From contig JACKCF010000001.1 in the NCBI GenBank assembly GCA_020634165.1, positions 1,054,001 through 1,118,000 of the forward strand: a stretch of 64,000 nt of DNA, in the 5' to 3' direction. The position numbers were made by a program, and so were the translations under genes. This document shows positions 51,014 to 59,673 of the stretch, in pieces; the first letter of the stretch is position 1; every line of letters starts with the position of its first letter. The notes beneath the pieces are model-generated. The model ran no database searches, was not told the DNA's origin, and worked only from the letters and a program-made list of their open reading frames with translations. Source of the stretch: Anaerolineaceae bacterium (lineage in GTDB: Bacteria; Chloroflexota; Anaerolineae; Aggregatilineales; Phototrophicaceae).

Positions 51014-51943
51014 ATGGCGACAAATACACTCAGTTACGGTTCAGTCACCTGGATAGACATCGTCCAGCCCACGCCAGCAGATGTTGACCGTCTGCAGGAT
51101 AAATTCCCCTACATCCACCCGCTTAACCTGGAAGACATCCGCAGCCCGATGGAACGCCCTAAAATCGATGAGCACGATAACTACCTGTTCATCGTTATGC
51201 TGTTCCCCTGGTTCGATACACGTCAGTCGCTGTCGCGTCCGCGTGAGGTGGATCTGATTGTGGGGCGGGGCTTTGTCGTGACAGTACATGACGGCGTACT
51301 CAAGCCCCTCACCAGCATGTACGAATTGTGCGAAGAAGATGAAATGCAGCTCCAGCGGCTGTTGGGGCGTGGTGCCAACCATGCCTTCTACACCATTGTT
51401 GACCAACTCGTCGACTATGTGCTGCCTATCTTGCGCAAAGTAGATACCAACATCCGGGAAATCGAAGAAGACATCTTCACTAAAGATACGCGAGAAGTTA
51501 TCCGTGATATTTCTTTGGTGCGTCGGGACGTAATTGTCCTGCGCCGGATCATTCGCCAGCAGGTGCCTATTTTAGAGCAACTGGAACAGGTCGAGCACCC
51601 GATTATTCACGAAGACCTCGAAGAGTACTTCGGTGATATCGCTGACCACGTTCACAAAGCACGCGACATCATCGACGAGGATTACGAGATCATCACCAGC
51701 CTCGCCGATACAGCGGATACATTGGCCAGCCATAAAATCAACGAAGTGATGCGCATTCTGACGGTTATCAGCGTCATCATGCTGCCGTTGACTTTGATTT
51801 CGAGCGTTTATGGCATGAATATACCGCTGCCTGGCCATGACGATTTCAATCAGGATTCAGCGCCGTTCTGGTTGATTGCCATCTTCATGGTCGCTATCTC
51901 TGTGGTGATGCTGTGGTACTTCAGAAGGCGACACTGGTTATGA
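51014..51943 (+). CDS. corA: CorA-family magnesium/divalent cation transporter
   Basis: 309 residues from the ATG with AAGG three bases upstream. A cytoplasmic alpha/beta funnel domain, a long stalk helix, and two C-terminal membrane helices. The selectivity motif YGMN is present in SSVYGMNIPLPG, followed by an acidic loop (GHDDFNQDS) and a basic C terminus. It forms pentamers importing Mg2+ or another divalent ion. The stop codon overlaps the rnd start (ATGA), so the two are coupled. Confidence 0.9.
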   Translation: MATNTLSYGSVTWIDIVQPTPADVDRLQDKFPYIHPLNLEDIRSPMERPKIDEHDNYLFIVMLFPWFDTRQSLSRPREVDLIVGRGFVVTVHDGVLKPLTSMYELCEEDEMQLQRLLGRGANHAFYTIVDQLVDYVLPILRKVDTNIREIEEDIFTKDTREVIRDISLVRRDVIVLRRIIRQQVPILEQLEQVEHPIIHEDLEEYFGDIADHVHKARDIIDEDYEIITSLADTADTLASHKINEVMRILTVISVIMLPLTLISSVYGMNIPLPGHDDFNQDSAPFWLIAIFMVAISVVMLWYFRRRHWL

Positions 51944-53088
51944 GTAGTGTGCCGTCGCTGCCCCCGGCAAGATACATCACAACAAACGAAGCTCTTTGCA
52001 CATTGGTAGACCAGCTTTCTGAGGAGACGCTGCTCGCACTCGATACAGAGTCTAACAGCATGCACGCTTATCGCGGGCAGGTCTGCCTGATCCAGCTTTC
52101 CACCCGTAAGCAGGACTACATCATCGACCCGCTTGCCATCACCGATATGCAGCCCTTTGGCCGATTGCTGCAAAGCCCGACAATCGAGAAAATATTCCAC
52201 GCCGCTGAATATGACCTCATCTGTATGCAGCGTGACTTTGGTTTTTCGGTGGTCAATGTTTTTGACACCATGCTGGCCTCGCGTTTGTTGGGCGTACCCA
52301 ATGTGGGTTTGGCAGATGTCCTTGCGGCCCACTTTGGCGTCAAGCCGGATAAAAAGCACCAGCTTGATGACTGGGGCGAACGGCCTCTGGCAGAGGAAAG
52401 CCTGATTTATGCCCAGATGGATACCCATTATCTGCCAGGGCTGCGTGACGAACTGCGCCTGGAATTGCAGGATACCTCTCTATTAGAGGAAGCGACCGAG
52501 ATTTTCCAGGATTTGCAGTTCATTGAAGTTGAGGAAAAACAGTTCGACCCGGATGGCTACTGGAAAATTGGCCGTCCCCGCGCCCTGGATCGCCGCGAAA
52601 TGATGTTCTTGCGCGAGTTCTACCTTGTGCGTGAAGCTATCGCTGAGGAAGAGAACGTGCCGCCCTACAAAATCATGACCAACAAAGCCATGATCCGTCT
52701 GGCACAAAAGCCGCCGACCAACTTTAAAGACCTGTTCGACTTGCGCGAGATTTCGCCCAAAGTCGTTCGGGCTTATGGCGAGGATTTCCTCAATGCTGCG
52801 GAACGAGCTGAACAGAGTAAGCCGCCGCGTCCACCGCGCATCCCTCGCAAAGACCCGATCATGATCGAGCGCTACACCGCCCTGCACGCCTGGCGTAAAT
52901 CTGTCGCGGAAAAACGCGGTATTGATAGCAGTCTGGTTGTGCCGAAATCATTGCTCTGGCAAATCGCTGAACAGATGCCTACATCGCGTGATAGCCTTGG
53001 CCAGATTACAGGCATGGGGCCTTGGCGCCTGGAGCGTTACGGTGACGACATTCTGGCTATCACGCACCGCCTGAATGGCAAACACTGA
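51940..53088 (+). CDS. rnd: ribonuclease D
   Basis: 382 residues. The DEDDy 3'-5' exonuclease domain has D35 and E37 (LALDTESN), D92 (AEYDLI), and Y157/D161 (YAQMDTHYL). HRDC domains follow, the first near 210-290 and a second, weaker one to the C terminus (PKSLLWQIAEQMPTSRDSL). It trims tRNA and other stable RNA 3' ends. The start overlaps the corA stop by four bases. With the RNase Z and beta-CASP genes it makes three RNA-processing nucleases in this window. Confidence 0.9.
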   Translation: MSSVPSLPPARYITTNEALCTLVDQLSEETLLALDTESNSMHAYRGQVCLIQLSTRKQDYIIDPLAITDMQPFGRLLQSPTIEKIFHAAEYDLICMQRDFGFSVVNVFDTMLASRLLGVPNVGLADVLAAHFGVKPDKKHQLDDWGERPLAEESLIYAQMDTHYLPGLRDELRLELQDTSLLEEATEIFQDLQFIEVEEKQFDPDGYWKIGRPRALDRREMMFLREFYLVREAIAEEENVPPYKIMTNKAMIRLAQKPPTNFKDLFDLREISPKVVRAYGEDFLNAAERAEQSKPPRPPRIPRKDPIMIERYTALHAWRKSVAEKRGIDSSLVVPKSLLWQIAEQMPTSRDSLGQITGMGPWRLERYGDDILAITHRLNGKH

Positions 53089-53107
53089 TCGCGATTAGCC
53101 CAATCGC

Positions 53108-53136
53108 CTGCCATAACCGCCAATCTGCCGTACAAT
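53108..53136 (+). promoter_or_regulatory. candidate promoter of the beta-CASP RNase gene
   Basis: CTGCCA (53108-53113), 17 bases, then TACAAT (53131-53136), 45 bases before the start codon. The -35 matches the consensus at four of six positions. Confidence 0.45.
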
Positions 53137-53180
53137 AGAGCCAACTGCGTAGGCTTCCACATATAAAGGAAAGGACGTTC

Positions 53181-54584
53181 ATGCGCATTGGATTTTACGG
53201 TGCAGCCCGTACAGTCACAGGCTCCAAGCACCTCATCGAAGTAAATGGGACGCGCATTCTACTGGATTGCGGCATGGTCCAGGGCAAGCGACGTGAAAGT
53301 TACGAAGCCAATGTCCACCTGCCGTTTGATGCCAGCTCGGTTGATCTGATGGTGCTGTCACATGCCCACATTGACCACAGCGGCAATGTGCCCAATCTGG
53401 TGAAGAGCGGCTTCCAGGGCGACATCATCTGTACAGCACCGACTCGCGATCTGTGCGCGACCATGCTGGCCGATAGTGCCCATATCCAGGTCCGTGATGT
53501 CGAATACGTCAATAAGCGCCGCAAGAAAAATGGCGAAGCCCCTGTGGACCCCATCTACACCCAGGAAGATGTCATCAATGCGATGAGCTACTTCGTGACG
53601 CAGTCCTATACGCGCCCGCGTAAAATCGCGCCCGATGTCCAGCTTACTTTGTATGATGCCGGACACATGCTCGGCAGCGCCATCGTCCAACTGGATATTC
53701 TCGATCATGAAACTGACCGTGAAGTGCGGCTGGTTTTCAGTGGTGACCTGGGCCGAGCGGGTATCCCCATCATTCGCGATCCATCGCAAATCGAAGGTGC
53801 CGACATCCTTATTATGGAAAGCACCTATGGCAATCGCCTGCATGATCCTTACCCGGATGCTGAAAAAGAGCTGGAACGTATCGTTCTGGAAACCTACAAG
53901 CGCGGTGGTTCCATTGTAATGCCGGCTTTCGCGGTCGGACGCACACAGCAGCTTGTGTATACGCTCCACCGCCTGATTGAGGCGGGTGATATTCCGCGCA
54001 TCCCTATCTTCGTGGATAGCCCGCTGGCCGTGAATACGACCTCGGTCTTTGGCCTGCATCCCGATGTCTACGACGCTGAAACGCGCGAATTCGTGCTGGA
54101 ATTGGGCAAACCCAATCCCTTTGGCTTCGATTTGCTGACTTATATCCAGACTGTTGAAGAGAGCAAGCAGCTTAACTTCCGCCGGGAACCCTGTATCATC
54201 ATCAGCGCCAGCGGCATGGCGGAATTCGGGCGTGTGGTGCATCACATCAAGAACCGCATTGAAAACGCCAACAACACAATTCTGATTACGGGCTGGCAAG
54301 CTCCGGACACACTGGGTCGCAAGCTCGTCGATAAGCTCGATACAGTGCGCATCTTCGGCGATGAATATCACGTCCGGGCACATGTGGAGGTACTCAATGG
54401 CTTTAGCGGTCACGCTGATCGTGATGAACTGTTAGCCTGGGTCCACGCGATGAAACGCCGCCCACAACGTACCTTCCTGGTTCACGGCGAAGAAGACTCC
54501 GCGCTGGCACTGGCCAATTCTCTGCACGAATTGGAGAACTTGACAGTCGATGTTCCGCAATTGCTCCAGAAATATGATGTATGA
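53181..54584 (+). CDS. beta-CASP metallo-beta-lactamase ribonuclease (CPSF73-like)
   Basis: 467 residues. The MBL motif SHAHIDHSG has H61, H63, D65 and H66. Further ligands are GHMLGSA (His), FSGDLGRAG (Asp) and the C-terminal FSGHADRDEL. The beta-CASP insert spans about 180-380, and an RNA-specificity domain (EFGRVVHHIKNRIENANNTILITGWQAPDTLGR) follows. Relatives in bacteria and archaea cleave RNA endo- or exonucleolytically. It differs from RNase J in lacking the long C-terminal domain. AAAGGAAAGG precedes the ATG. Confidence 0.88.
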   Translation: MRIGFYGAARTVTGSKHLIEVNGTRILLDCGMVQGKRRESYEANVHLPFDASSVDLMVLSHAHIDHSGNVPNLVKSGFQGDIICTAPTRDLCATMLADSAHIQVRDVEYVNKRRKKNGEAPVDPIYTQEDVINAMSYFVTQSYTRPRKIAPDVQLTLYDAGHMLGSAIVQLDILDHETDREVRLVFSGDLGRAGIPIIRDPSQIEGADILIMESTYGNRLHDPYPDAEKELERIVLETYKRGGSIVMPAFAVGRTQQLVYTLHRLIEAGDIPRIPIFVDSPLAVNTTSVFGLHPDVYDAETREFVLELGKPNPFGFDLLTYIQTVEESKQLNFRREPCIIISASGMAEFGRVVHHIKNRIENANNTILITGWQAPDTLGRKLVDKLDTVRIFGDEYHVRAHVEVLNGFSGHADRDELLAWVHAMKRRPQRTFLVHGEEDSALALANSLHELENLTVDVPQLLQKYDV

Positions 54585-54611
54585 TAGCTTTAGATAAACA
54601 GGTAAGTTCAT

Positions 54612-54642
54612 CCGTAGGGACGCAGTATGCTGCTGCGTCTGC
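54612..54642. repeat. GTAGGGAC-type palindrome (copy 3)
   Basis: GACGCAG (54619-54625) pairs with CTGCGTC (54633-54639), preceded by CCGTAGG. Same class as the palindromes near 19.69 and 38.13 kb. It sits about 30 bases after the beta-CASP gene. Confidence 0.5.
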
Positions 54643-54674
54643 CATCAGCAGAACATAGCGAAACAGGGTAAATC

Positions 54675-55139
54675 ATGGAAGACAGTATCTTCAGTCAGGA
54701 ATGGCGGCGCTGCTTGCAGGAACACTACAAGTACGTCGTTCGCAATGACGATACCATTACCCGTGACTCATTGGAAAAAGTTCTGTTGAGTCAGGCCGTC
54801 AACTTCAGCGAAGATGACCTGCAAACCCTGTATGTAGAGGCTACTGCGCACGTCGAGGATATGCCCGATGGCTTCGTGCCCGATATGCAGCGCGCCGGAG
54901 CAACCTCGCCGGAGCAGGCAGAACCAGTCTCGGCGGATGTTCACCAGCCTGCCAACGAGGACATGACCTTCATTGCCCATCCAGCGGAATGTACCTGTCC
55001 ATCCTGCATGGAATCCGTCGCAAATGAGTCGCTCCATGATGAAGAAGGGCAGCCGCTGTCACCAGAAGCGCTTGAAGAACGTATAGCAGAGCAAGAAGAA
55101 CAGGCAAAAGCATCCGAAAAGCAGATGCGCATGTTCTAA
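54675..55139 (+). CDS. small acidic protein with a Cys cluster, unknown
   Basis: 154 residues, ATG preceded by AGGG. Family not recognised. An N-terminal helical domain (about 1-60), an acidic, probably disordered linker, then HPAECTCPSCM (about 99-109), whose His, CxC and CxxC-like spacing could bind zinc, and an acidic C-terminal helix. It is 21 bases before another gene with a CxC/CxxC cluster, so the two may work together. Confidence 0.55.
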   Translation: MEDSIFSQEWRRCLQEHYKYVVRNDDTITRDSLEKVLLSQAVNFSEDDLQTLYVEATAHVEDMPDGFVPDMQRAGATSPEQAEPVSADVHQPANEDMTFIAHPAECTCPSCMESVANESLHDEEGQPLSPEALEERIAEQEEQAKASEKQMRMF

Positions 55140-55160
55140 AGTATTTTTTCGGAGGCCATT

Positions 55161-56021
55161 ATGTGGCGTAACATCTGGCGAATTGTTGCTGTCCTGATGA
55201 TCGGAATCATCATTGCAGGTATTGTGCTGCTCCTGAACTTCACAGCACCGAACCCCACCGGACGTCGCTATTCCAGTGAAGTTGTAAATCTGGACCTCAG
55301 TAACGGTGATAGAGGCACAGATGGCGAGCGTATTCTTGCGACTGACTTGAATGCGCCCAACAACAATTTGGAAAAACACTGTATTTGTGGTGCGGTGGCA
55401 ACAACGACTTCGCAGTGCAATTTATGCCGCGTAACGATTACGAGTGTTAACACATATCGCCTGCCTGATTTCTTTACGGAAGCCTATATCGCGGATTCTA
55501 AAAATCGTAATAGCTGGCAGTCACTTGATACCCGTGAATATGCGCAAATGACTGACTATGCCGATGCAGCTATCGCATTGGATATTCCGCTGTGGGTGTT
55601 CGTTCGCGTTGATACAATCGTAGACCAACCAATGTATGACCTCGTTCGTTCTACAGGTGGTGATATCGTGCATTACTTTGCAGTCCCCGATTGGGTTGAT
55701 CCGGTGAATATTATTGCTATCGTTGGCATCATACTAGGTTCTTTAATTGTGGTGTTCGTGCTCTGGCGAGAGTTCCGCGAAACGCGCCACATGTCCCAGA
55801 TTTATCGCGATGTTCCTGAAGAGGAACCCGAATCGCCAACCAATCGCAGCTTCCCGGCAGCACCGAAGCAGGATGATCCTGGAGTCGTCATTCACGTGAC
55901 CCACCAGAAGATGGATGATGCCGAGGAATTCATGGACAAGGTCAAGAACCGCGTCGAGAAAACCAACGGTAACGGCCACTTCAGCATCAATGTGGATGTC
56001 GTTGATGACGATGAGTCCTGA
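55161..56021 (+). CDS. two-helix membrane protein with an external zinc-ribbon-like segment
   Basis: 286 residues, GGAGG five bases before the ATG. TM1 at about 8-27, an outside domain containing CICG...CNLC (about 73-93), a typical zinc-ribbon spacing, and TM2 at about 175-200. The acidic cytoplasmic tail (VVIHVTHQKMDDAEEFMDKV) precedes the tadA overlap. Function unknown. The gene ends 11 bases inside tadA, so the pair is probably co-translated. Confidence 0.6.
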   Translation: MWRNIWRIVAVLMIGIIIAGIVLLLNFTAPNPTGRRYSSEVVNLDLSNGDRGTDGERILATDLNAPNNNLEKHCICGAVATTTSQCNLCRVTITSVNTYRLPDFFTEAYIADSKNRNSWQSLDTREYAQMTDYADAAIALDIPLWVFVRVDTIVDQPMYDLVRSTGGDIVHYFAVPDWVDPVNIIAIVGIILGSLIVVFVLWREFRETRHMSQIYRDVPEEEPESPTNRSFPAAPKQDDPGVVIHVTHQKMDDAEEFMDKVKNRVEKTNGNGHFSINVDVVDDDES

Positions 56022-56505
56022 TCATCAGCCGCCGATCTTCTCCGATGAAGATCGGCACTTTATGCAATTGGCCCTTTTAGAAGCAGAAAAAGCACTGGAA
56101 CACGGCGATGTGCCTGTCGGGGCCATCGCCGTTTTAAATGGTGAGGTCATCGGCAGCGGATTTAATGCCCGTGAACGTGACCGCGACCCAACCGCCCATG
56201 CCGAAGTCATCGCCATGCGGTCAGCATCTCAGCACATTCACCACTGGCGCCTCGATGATGTCACGCTCTACTGTACGCTGGAACCCTGCTGCATGTGTGC
56301 CGGAGCGATGGTCCTGGCGCGGCTGCCACGCCTGGTCTTCGCCACCCCTGACCCGAAAGCCGGGGCAGGTGGCAGTATCATGAATATAGTCCAGCACCCG
56401 CAGCTTAATCATCGCGTAGAAGTCGCGCAGGGCCTTTTTGCTGATGAAGCTGCCGAGCAGTTGCAGGCGTTCTTCCGGCAGTTGCGCGCCCAGGGAAAAA
56501 AGTAA
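56011..56505 (+). CDS. tadA: tRNA-specific adenosine deaminase TadA
   Basis: 164 residues from the ATG at 56011; the longer upstream frame lies within the preceding gene. The zinc deaminase motifs are H63-A-E65 (AHAEVIAM) and P92-C93-C94-M-C96 (EPCCMCAGAM). The family block DPKAGAGGSI follows. It converts A34 to inosine in tRNA-Arg(ACG). It overlaps the previous gene by 11 bases. Confidence 0.93.
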   Translation: MSPDHQPPIFSDEDRHFMQLALLEAEKALEHGDVPVGAIAVLNGEVIGSGFNARERDRDPTAHAEVIAMRSASQHIHHWRLDDVTLYCTLEPCCMCAGAMVLARLPRLVFATPDPKAGAGGSIMNIVQHPQLNHRVEVAQGLFADEAAEQLQAFFRQLRAQGKK

Positions 56506-56507
56506 AC

Positions 56508-56530
56508 AAAAAGGCGGCTGTAGGGCCGCC
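56508..56530 (-). terminator. terminator of the GlsB-like gene
   Basis: On the minus strand GGCGGC, 6-base loop, GCCGCC then TTTTTG. It may also slow plus-strand transcription leaving tadA. Confidence 0.78.
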
Positions 56531-56571
56531 CAGTAGTTGCCAGTTTGTTCCTGTATTGAATTGGGTGATGC

Positions 56572-56889
56572 TTAAGCCTTCACCTTGGGTCCGCGTCCAC
56601 TGATCAGGCCGCCGATGAAGATCAGGGCAGCCGCACCGATGGTTGCGATGACTAAGTTCGCGATAACCAGTGTGATGCCGCTTTCAGGCGTATCGACACC
56701 AATGAACCTGGCGATGAAACCGCCGACAACGGCTCCTGCGATACCCAGGACGATGTCGCGGCAGCCAGATTGATCTGGGCGTCCCATCAATCGACGTGCA
56801 ATCTCGCCAGCCAATGCTCCCACTATCAGCCAGCCAAGAATGATAAATGGCGATTTGAGAATGCCTTCAATAACTGCACCAATATCCAT
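56572..56889 (-). CDS. GlsB/YeaQ/YmgE-family membrane protein
   Basis: 105 residues from the ATG (MDIGAVIEG) with GGAGG seven bases upstream. Three hydrophobic segments with the family pattern GWLIVGALAGEIARRLMG, then DIVLGIAGAVVGGFIAR and a last helix, followed by a basic tail. The family is often called transglycosylase-associated, but its real role (stress response) is unknown. Confidence 0.83.
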   Translation of the reverse strand: MDIGAVIEGILKSPFIILGWLIVGALAGEIARRLMGRPDQSGCRDIVLGIAGAVVGGFIARFIGVDTPESGITLVIANLVIATIGAAALIFIGGLISGRGPKVKA

Positions 56890-56998
56890 GCGATTTCCTC
56901 CTACTCCCTTTGTTGCCAATAGTATAACGTGTGAACAGGCCGCAGTGTAGCAAATACAGCATTTATTCACCAAGCTCTTTGCTGTAAAATGCCTGTCA

Positions 56999-57004
56999 TA
57001 CAAT
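56999..57004 (+). promoter_or_regulatory. -10 box of the tRNA-Ser gene
   Basis: TACAAT ends 14 bases before the mature tRNA 5' end. The -35 region is weak. Confidence 0.45.
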
Positions 57005-57017
57005 TGCTTTGCCCAGG

Positions 57018-57105
57018 GGAAAGGTGCCAGAGTGGTTGAATGGGCCTGTCTCGAAAACAGGTGTAGGGCCTTGCCCTACCGTGGGTTCGAATCCCACCCT
57101 TTCCG
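57018..57105 (+). tRNA. tRNA-Ser, anticodon CGA
   Basis: Acceptor GGAAAGG pairs with CCTTTCC, discriminator G. The anticodon stem CCTGT/ACAGG holds the loop CTCGAAA with anticodon CGA, reading UCG. A long variable arm (GTAGGGCCTTGCCCTAC) marks a class II tRNA, and the T arm is GTGGG-TTCGAAT-CCCAC. The 3' CCA is not encoded (GCA follows), so it must be added after transcription. Confidence 0.97.
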
Positions 57106-57118
57106 CAGCAAGACGAAG

Positions 57119-57150
57119 CAGCCCACCATACCCCGGTGGGTTGTTTTTTT
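57119..57150 (+). terminator. terminator after tRNA-Ser
   Basis: CAGCCCACC paired with GGTGGGTTG across an 8-base loop, then seven T residues. Confidence 0.88.
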
Positions 57151-57230
57151 AACGGATGCCTGCGCATCATCAGCCGGGGATTGGTGATAGCTAAAGGCCT
57201 TCATTCTTCATCTCAGCAGAGAGGCTTGGT

Positions 57231-57782
57231 ATGACCACAATCGCTGTTTTTGGCAGTGCCATCATTGCGCCGGATACACCGGAATACACCGCTGCTGAGG
57301 CCGTTGGTTTTGCGCTGGCACATGCTGGCTACAGCGTCATGACAGGCGGTTACGATGGCATCATGGGCGCAGCCAGTAAGGGTGCTGCCGCTGCTGGGGG
57401 CGAGGTCATCGGCATTACCGTCGCGCGCAGTGGCCAACTGGAAGAGCGTATCCCCAACCCCTGGCTCACACAGAATATCGAACTGCCGGATATGCGTACA
57501 CGCCTGGTTCATCTGGTCGATCATGCTGAGGGGTATGTCATCATGCCTGGGGGCATCGGCACATTGCAGGAAGTGGGGGAAGCGTGGCAGCTTTTACGCA
57601 TGATTCCCGTGCGCCGTCCGATGGTGGCCTTCGGGACCATGTGGCGACAGGTTTTGCAGCCGATTGCCAGCAGTCCGTATGTCAGCCCAGCCCAGACGCA
57701 GACACTCTTTTTCTGTGATGCGCCGGAACAGGTCGTGCCAGCGATTGAGAATGTCCTCAATATGAATGTGCCCAATACATAA
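57231..57782 (+). CDS. LOG-family nucleotide-binding protein
   Basis: 183 residues. A Rossmann-like fold with VFGSA near the N terminus, GGYDGIMGAASKGA, and the hallmark PGGIGTLQE (106-114). LOG proteins release cytokinin-type bases from nucleoside monophosphates, or act as nucleotide 5'-monophosphate phosphoribohydrolases; many members are misnamed lysine decarboxylases. GAGAGG lies six bases before the ATG. It is 15 bases upstream of the DUF1684 gene and probably in its operon. Confidence 0.85.
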   Translation: MTTIAVFGSAIIAPDTPEYTAAEAVGFALAHAGYSVMTGGYDGIMGAASKGAAAAGGEVIGITVARSGQLEERIPNPWLTQNIELPDMRTRLVHLVDHAEGYVIMPGGIGTLQEVGEAWQLLRMIPVRRPMVAFGTMWRQVLQPIASSPYVSPAQTQTLFFCDAPEQVVPAIENVLNMNVPNT

Positions 57783-57797
57783 CAGGGAAGGCACCTT

Positions 57798-58322
57798 ATG
57801 GATACGCAGCGTCTGATCTATCTGCGTGCGCAAAAAGACAAGTTTTTTAAGGAAAATGAAAACTCGCCGCTGACCGAGGCGCAAAAGGCGCACTTCACCG
57901 GACTCAATTACTATGTGCCACAACCCGGCTGGGACCTTATCGTTGAGGTAGCGCCTTTTGAGAAGAAAGACAACGTGCAGATTCAGCATACCAAAGGTGA
58001 CGCACGCTGGTTCATGCGCTATGCGGAGTTCATCTTTGATGTGCATGGCACGCAGGGCCGCCTGACGATCTATCGTGCGGCCAACTACTTTTTCTTGCCC
58101 TTTGTCGATGCCAATGCGGGAACAGAAACGTATGGTGCTGGCCGATACCTGGAACCGGAGCAGCTAGCAGACAACCGCTTCCATGTTGATTTCAATCAGG
58201 CCTACAATCCCTATTGCGCTTATAGTGACCATTGGAACTGCCCCATAACTCCCGCAGAAAATCGCCTCACTGTTGCTATCCCCGCTGGTGAAATGCTGCC
58301 TACTGGCGATTGGGTAGGGTAG
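57798..58322 (+). CDS. DUF1684 protein
   Basis: 174 residues. The DUF1684 pattern is clear: FFKENENSPLTEAQKAHFTGLNYY at the start, TETYGAGRYLEPEQL in the middle, then DFNQAYNPYCAYSDHWNCPITPAENRL with AIPAGE near the end. The family is widespread in bacteria with no established function. GGGAAGG precedes the ATG. The conserved Cys pair (YCAY and NCPI) might bind metal; that is speculation. Confidence 0.85.
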   Translation: MDTQRLIYLRAQKDKFFKENENSPLTEAQKAHFTGLNYYVPQPGWDLIVEVAPFEKKDNVQIQHTKGDARWFMRYAEFIFDVHGTQGRLTIYRAANYFFLPFVDANAGTETYGAGRYLEPEQLADNRFHVDFNQAYNPYCAYSDHWNCPITPAENRLTVAIPAGEMLPTGDWVG

Positions 58323-58325
58323 TGA

Positions 58326-58360
58326 ATGAGGGTGCCCCATACAATTTGGGCCACCCTCAT
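58326..58360. terminator. hairpin between convergent genes
   Basis: ATGAGGGTG (58326-58334) pairs with CACCCTCAT (58352-58360), with further CCC/GGG pairing inside. T-rich tails are short, so termination strength is uncertain. Confidence 0.55.
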
Positions 58361-58371
58361 AAATTGAAGCG

Positions 58372-59373
58372 TTACCAGGCATAGGCTTCTGGAGCTTGCC
58401 CAACCCGCAGTGGACGACCCTTGTTGGGATCGAAGATTTCATCCAGTTTCTGGAGTGTCTCGTCGTCGAGTTCCAATTCAGCAGCGCGATCAAGCCCGTC
58501 TAAGTGGTCAACAGTGCGCACACCCACAATCGGGGAATCAACCGCCGGATGGGCTAGCGTCCAGGCAATCGCGACAACATGTTCTTTTTCGCCTAATTCT
58601 GCGCACAATGCGGAAAAATCTGCCATCTGTTGATTGGCATCACCGAGATGAATACCGTATTCATTCTCAACCTGGTTCGTACGCGATCCTTCAACCGATT
58701 TCTTCTTGCCAGTCAGCAAACCACCAGCCAGCGGCATATAGGGAATCACTCCGATACCGAGCGCTTTCGCGGCTGGCAGGACTTCCAGTTCAGGATAACG
58801 GCAGACGAGGTTATACATGGTTTGCTCAGAGATGAATCCCATCGACCCGCGTTGCATCGCCTGTAGCTGATGTGTAGCCAGACCCCAGCCAGGGAAATTG
58901 CTGCCGCCCATATACAGCACCTTGCCGTCATTCATAATTCTTTCAAAGGTGCCCCAGAATTCTTCTGGCGTGATATTGCGATCAATATGATGTATTTGAT
59001 AGAGGTCGATGCGATCTGTTTGCAAGCGTTGGAGAGATTCGTTGACGTGTTTACGGACCTTATACGTCGAAATTCCGGCGCTGTAATTGGGATTATTTTC
59101 CTCACCCATCGGGCCAAATACTTTTGTCGCCAGTACGATGTCGTCACGGGTACCCCGTTCTTTCATCCACTTGCCGATGATTTCTTCCGACCGACCACGT
59201 CCGCCGCTGCCACCATAGACATTGGCGGTGTCAAAAAAGTTGATGCCCATTTCCAGGGCCTTATCCATGATCTTAAACGAATCTTCTTCGGAAGTCCGGC
59301 TGCCAAAGTGCATCGTGCCCAGGCATACCTGACTGACCTGTAAGTTGGATTTTCCAAGATTTGTGTACTTCAT
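58372..59373 (-). CDS. aldo/keto reductase
   Basis: 333 residues from the ATG after AAGGAAG (a GTG lies one codon upstream). A TIM barrel with the catalytic tetrad: Asp in FFDTANVYGG, Tyr in the same block, Lys in VLATKVFG and His in LYQIHHID. The phosphate-binding C-terminal region binds NADPH. It resembles the AKR subfamily that reduces aldehydes or xenobiotics (YajO/YghZ-like); substrate unknown. Confidence 0.88.
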   Translation of the reverse strand: MKYTNLGKSNLQVSQVCLGTMHFGSRTSEEDSFKIMDKALEMGINFFDTANVYGGSGGRGRSEEIIGKWMKERGTRDDIVLATKVFGPMGEENNPNYSAGISTYKVRKHVNESLQRLQTDRIDLYQIHHIDRNITPEEFWGTFERIMNDGKVLYMGGSNFPGWGLATHQLQAMQRGSMGFISEQTMYNLVCRYPELEVLPAAKALGIGVIPYMPLAGGLLTGKKKSVEGSRTNQVENEYGIHLGDANQQMADFSALCAELGEKEHVVAIAWTLAHPAVDSPIVGVRTVDHLDGLDRAAELELDDETLQKLDEIFDPNKGRPLRVGQAPEAYAW

Positions 59374-59673
59374 CACGCATTCTTCCTTATGGAGAAACCT
59401 ATATAACGGATAGTGAGAGGGTTGATCTGACTAAGGGGATGGATTGATCTAGCTTCGTTATTTGTTGATAGTGCTTAATCAGCATTGTTAGTGTAGCGGA
59501 TACTTAGGCCAATGGTATTAAGTGGATATGCAGACCACTGCGCGTTCGATTTCGCTGATGCCATCAGCTTATTGCTAGTATTTGCTGCGAGAACTGTCTA
59601 TAGTTAGCCTTCAATTACTGACAGCACCGTCACAAAGTGACGTGCTCTACCTACACAGTTCGATGGATTGAAA
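59374..59673. other. gene-free divergent gap
   Basis: Between the reductase and phosphatase genes. I see one hairpin, AGCAC-CGTCAC-AAA-GTGACG-TGCT (about 59622-59645), shortly before the phosphatase start. Nothing else is supported. Confidence 0.35.

Noticed and set aside
53358..54413. 351-codon minus-strand frame opposite the beta-CASP RNase gene
   Set aside because: It lies entirely inside a well-supported gene and shows no domain or ribosome site.
56999..57230. tRNA-Ser gene as an integration site
   Set aside because: No repeat of the tRNA 3' end occurs nearby and the next gene is an ordinary LOG-family gene.
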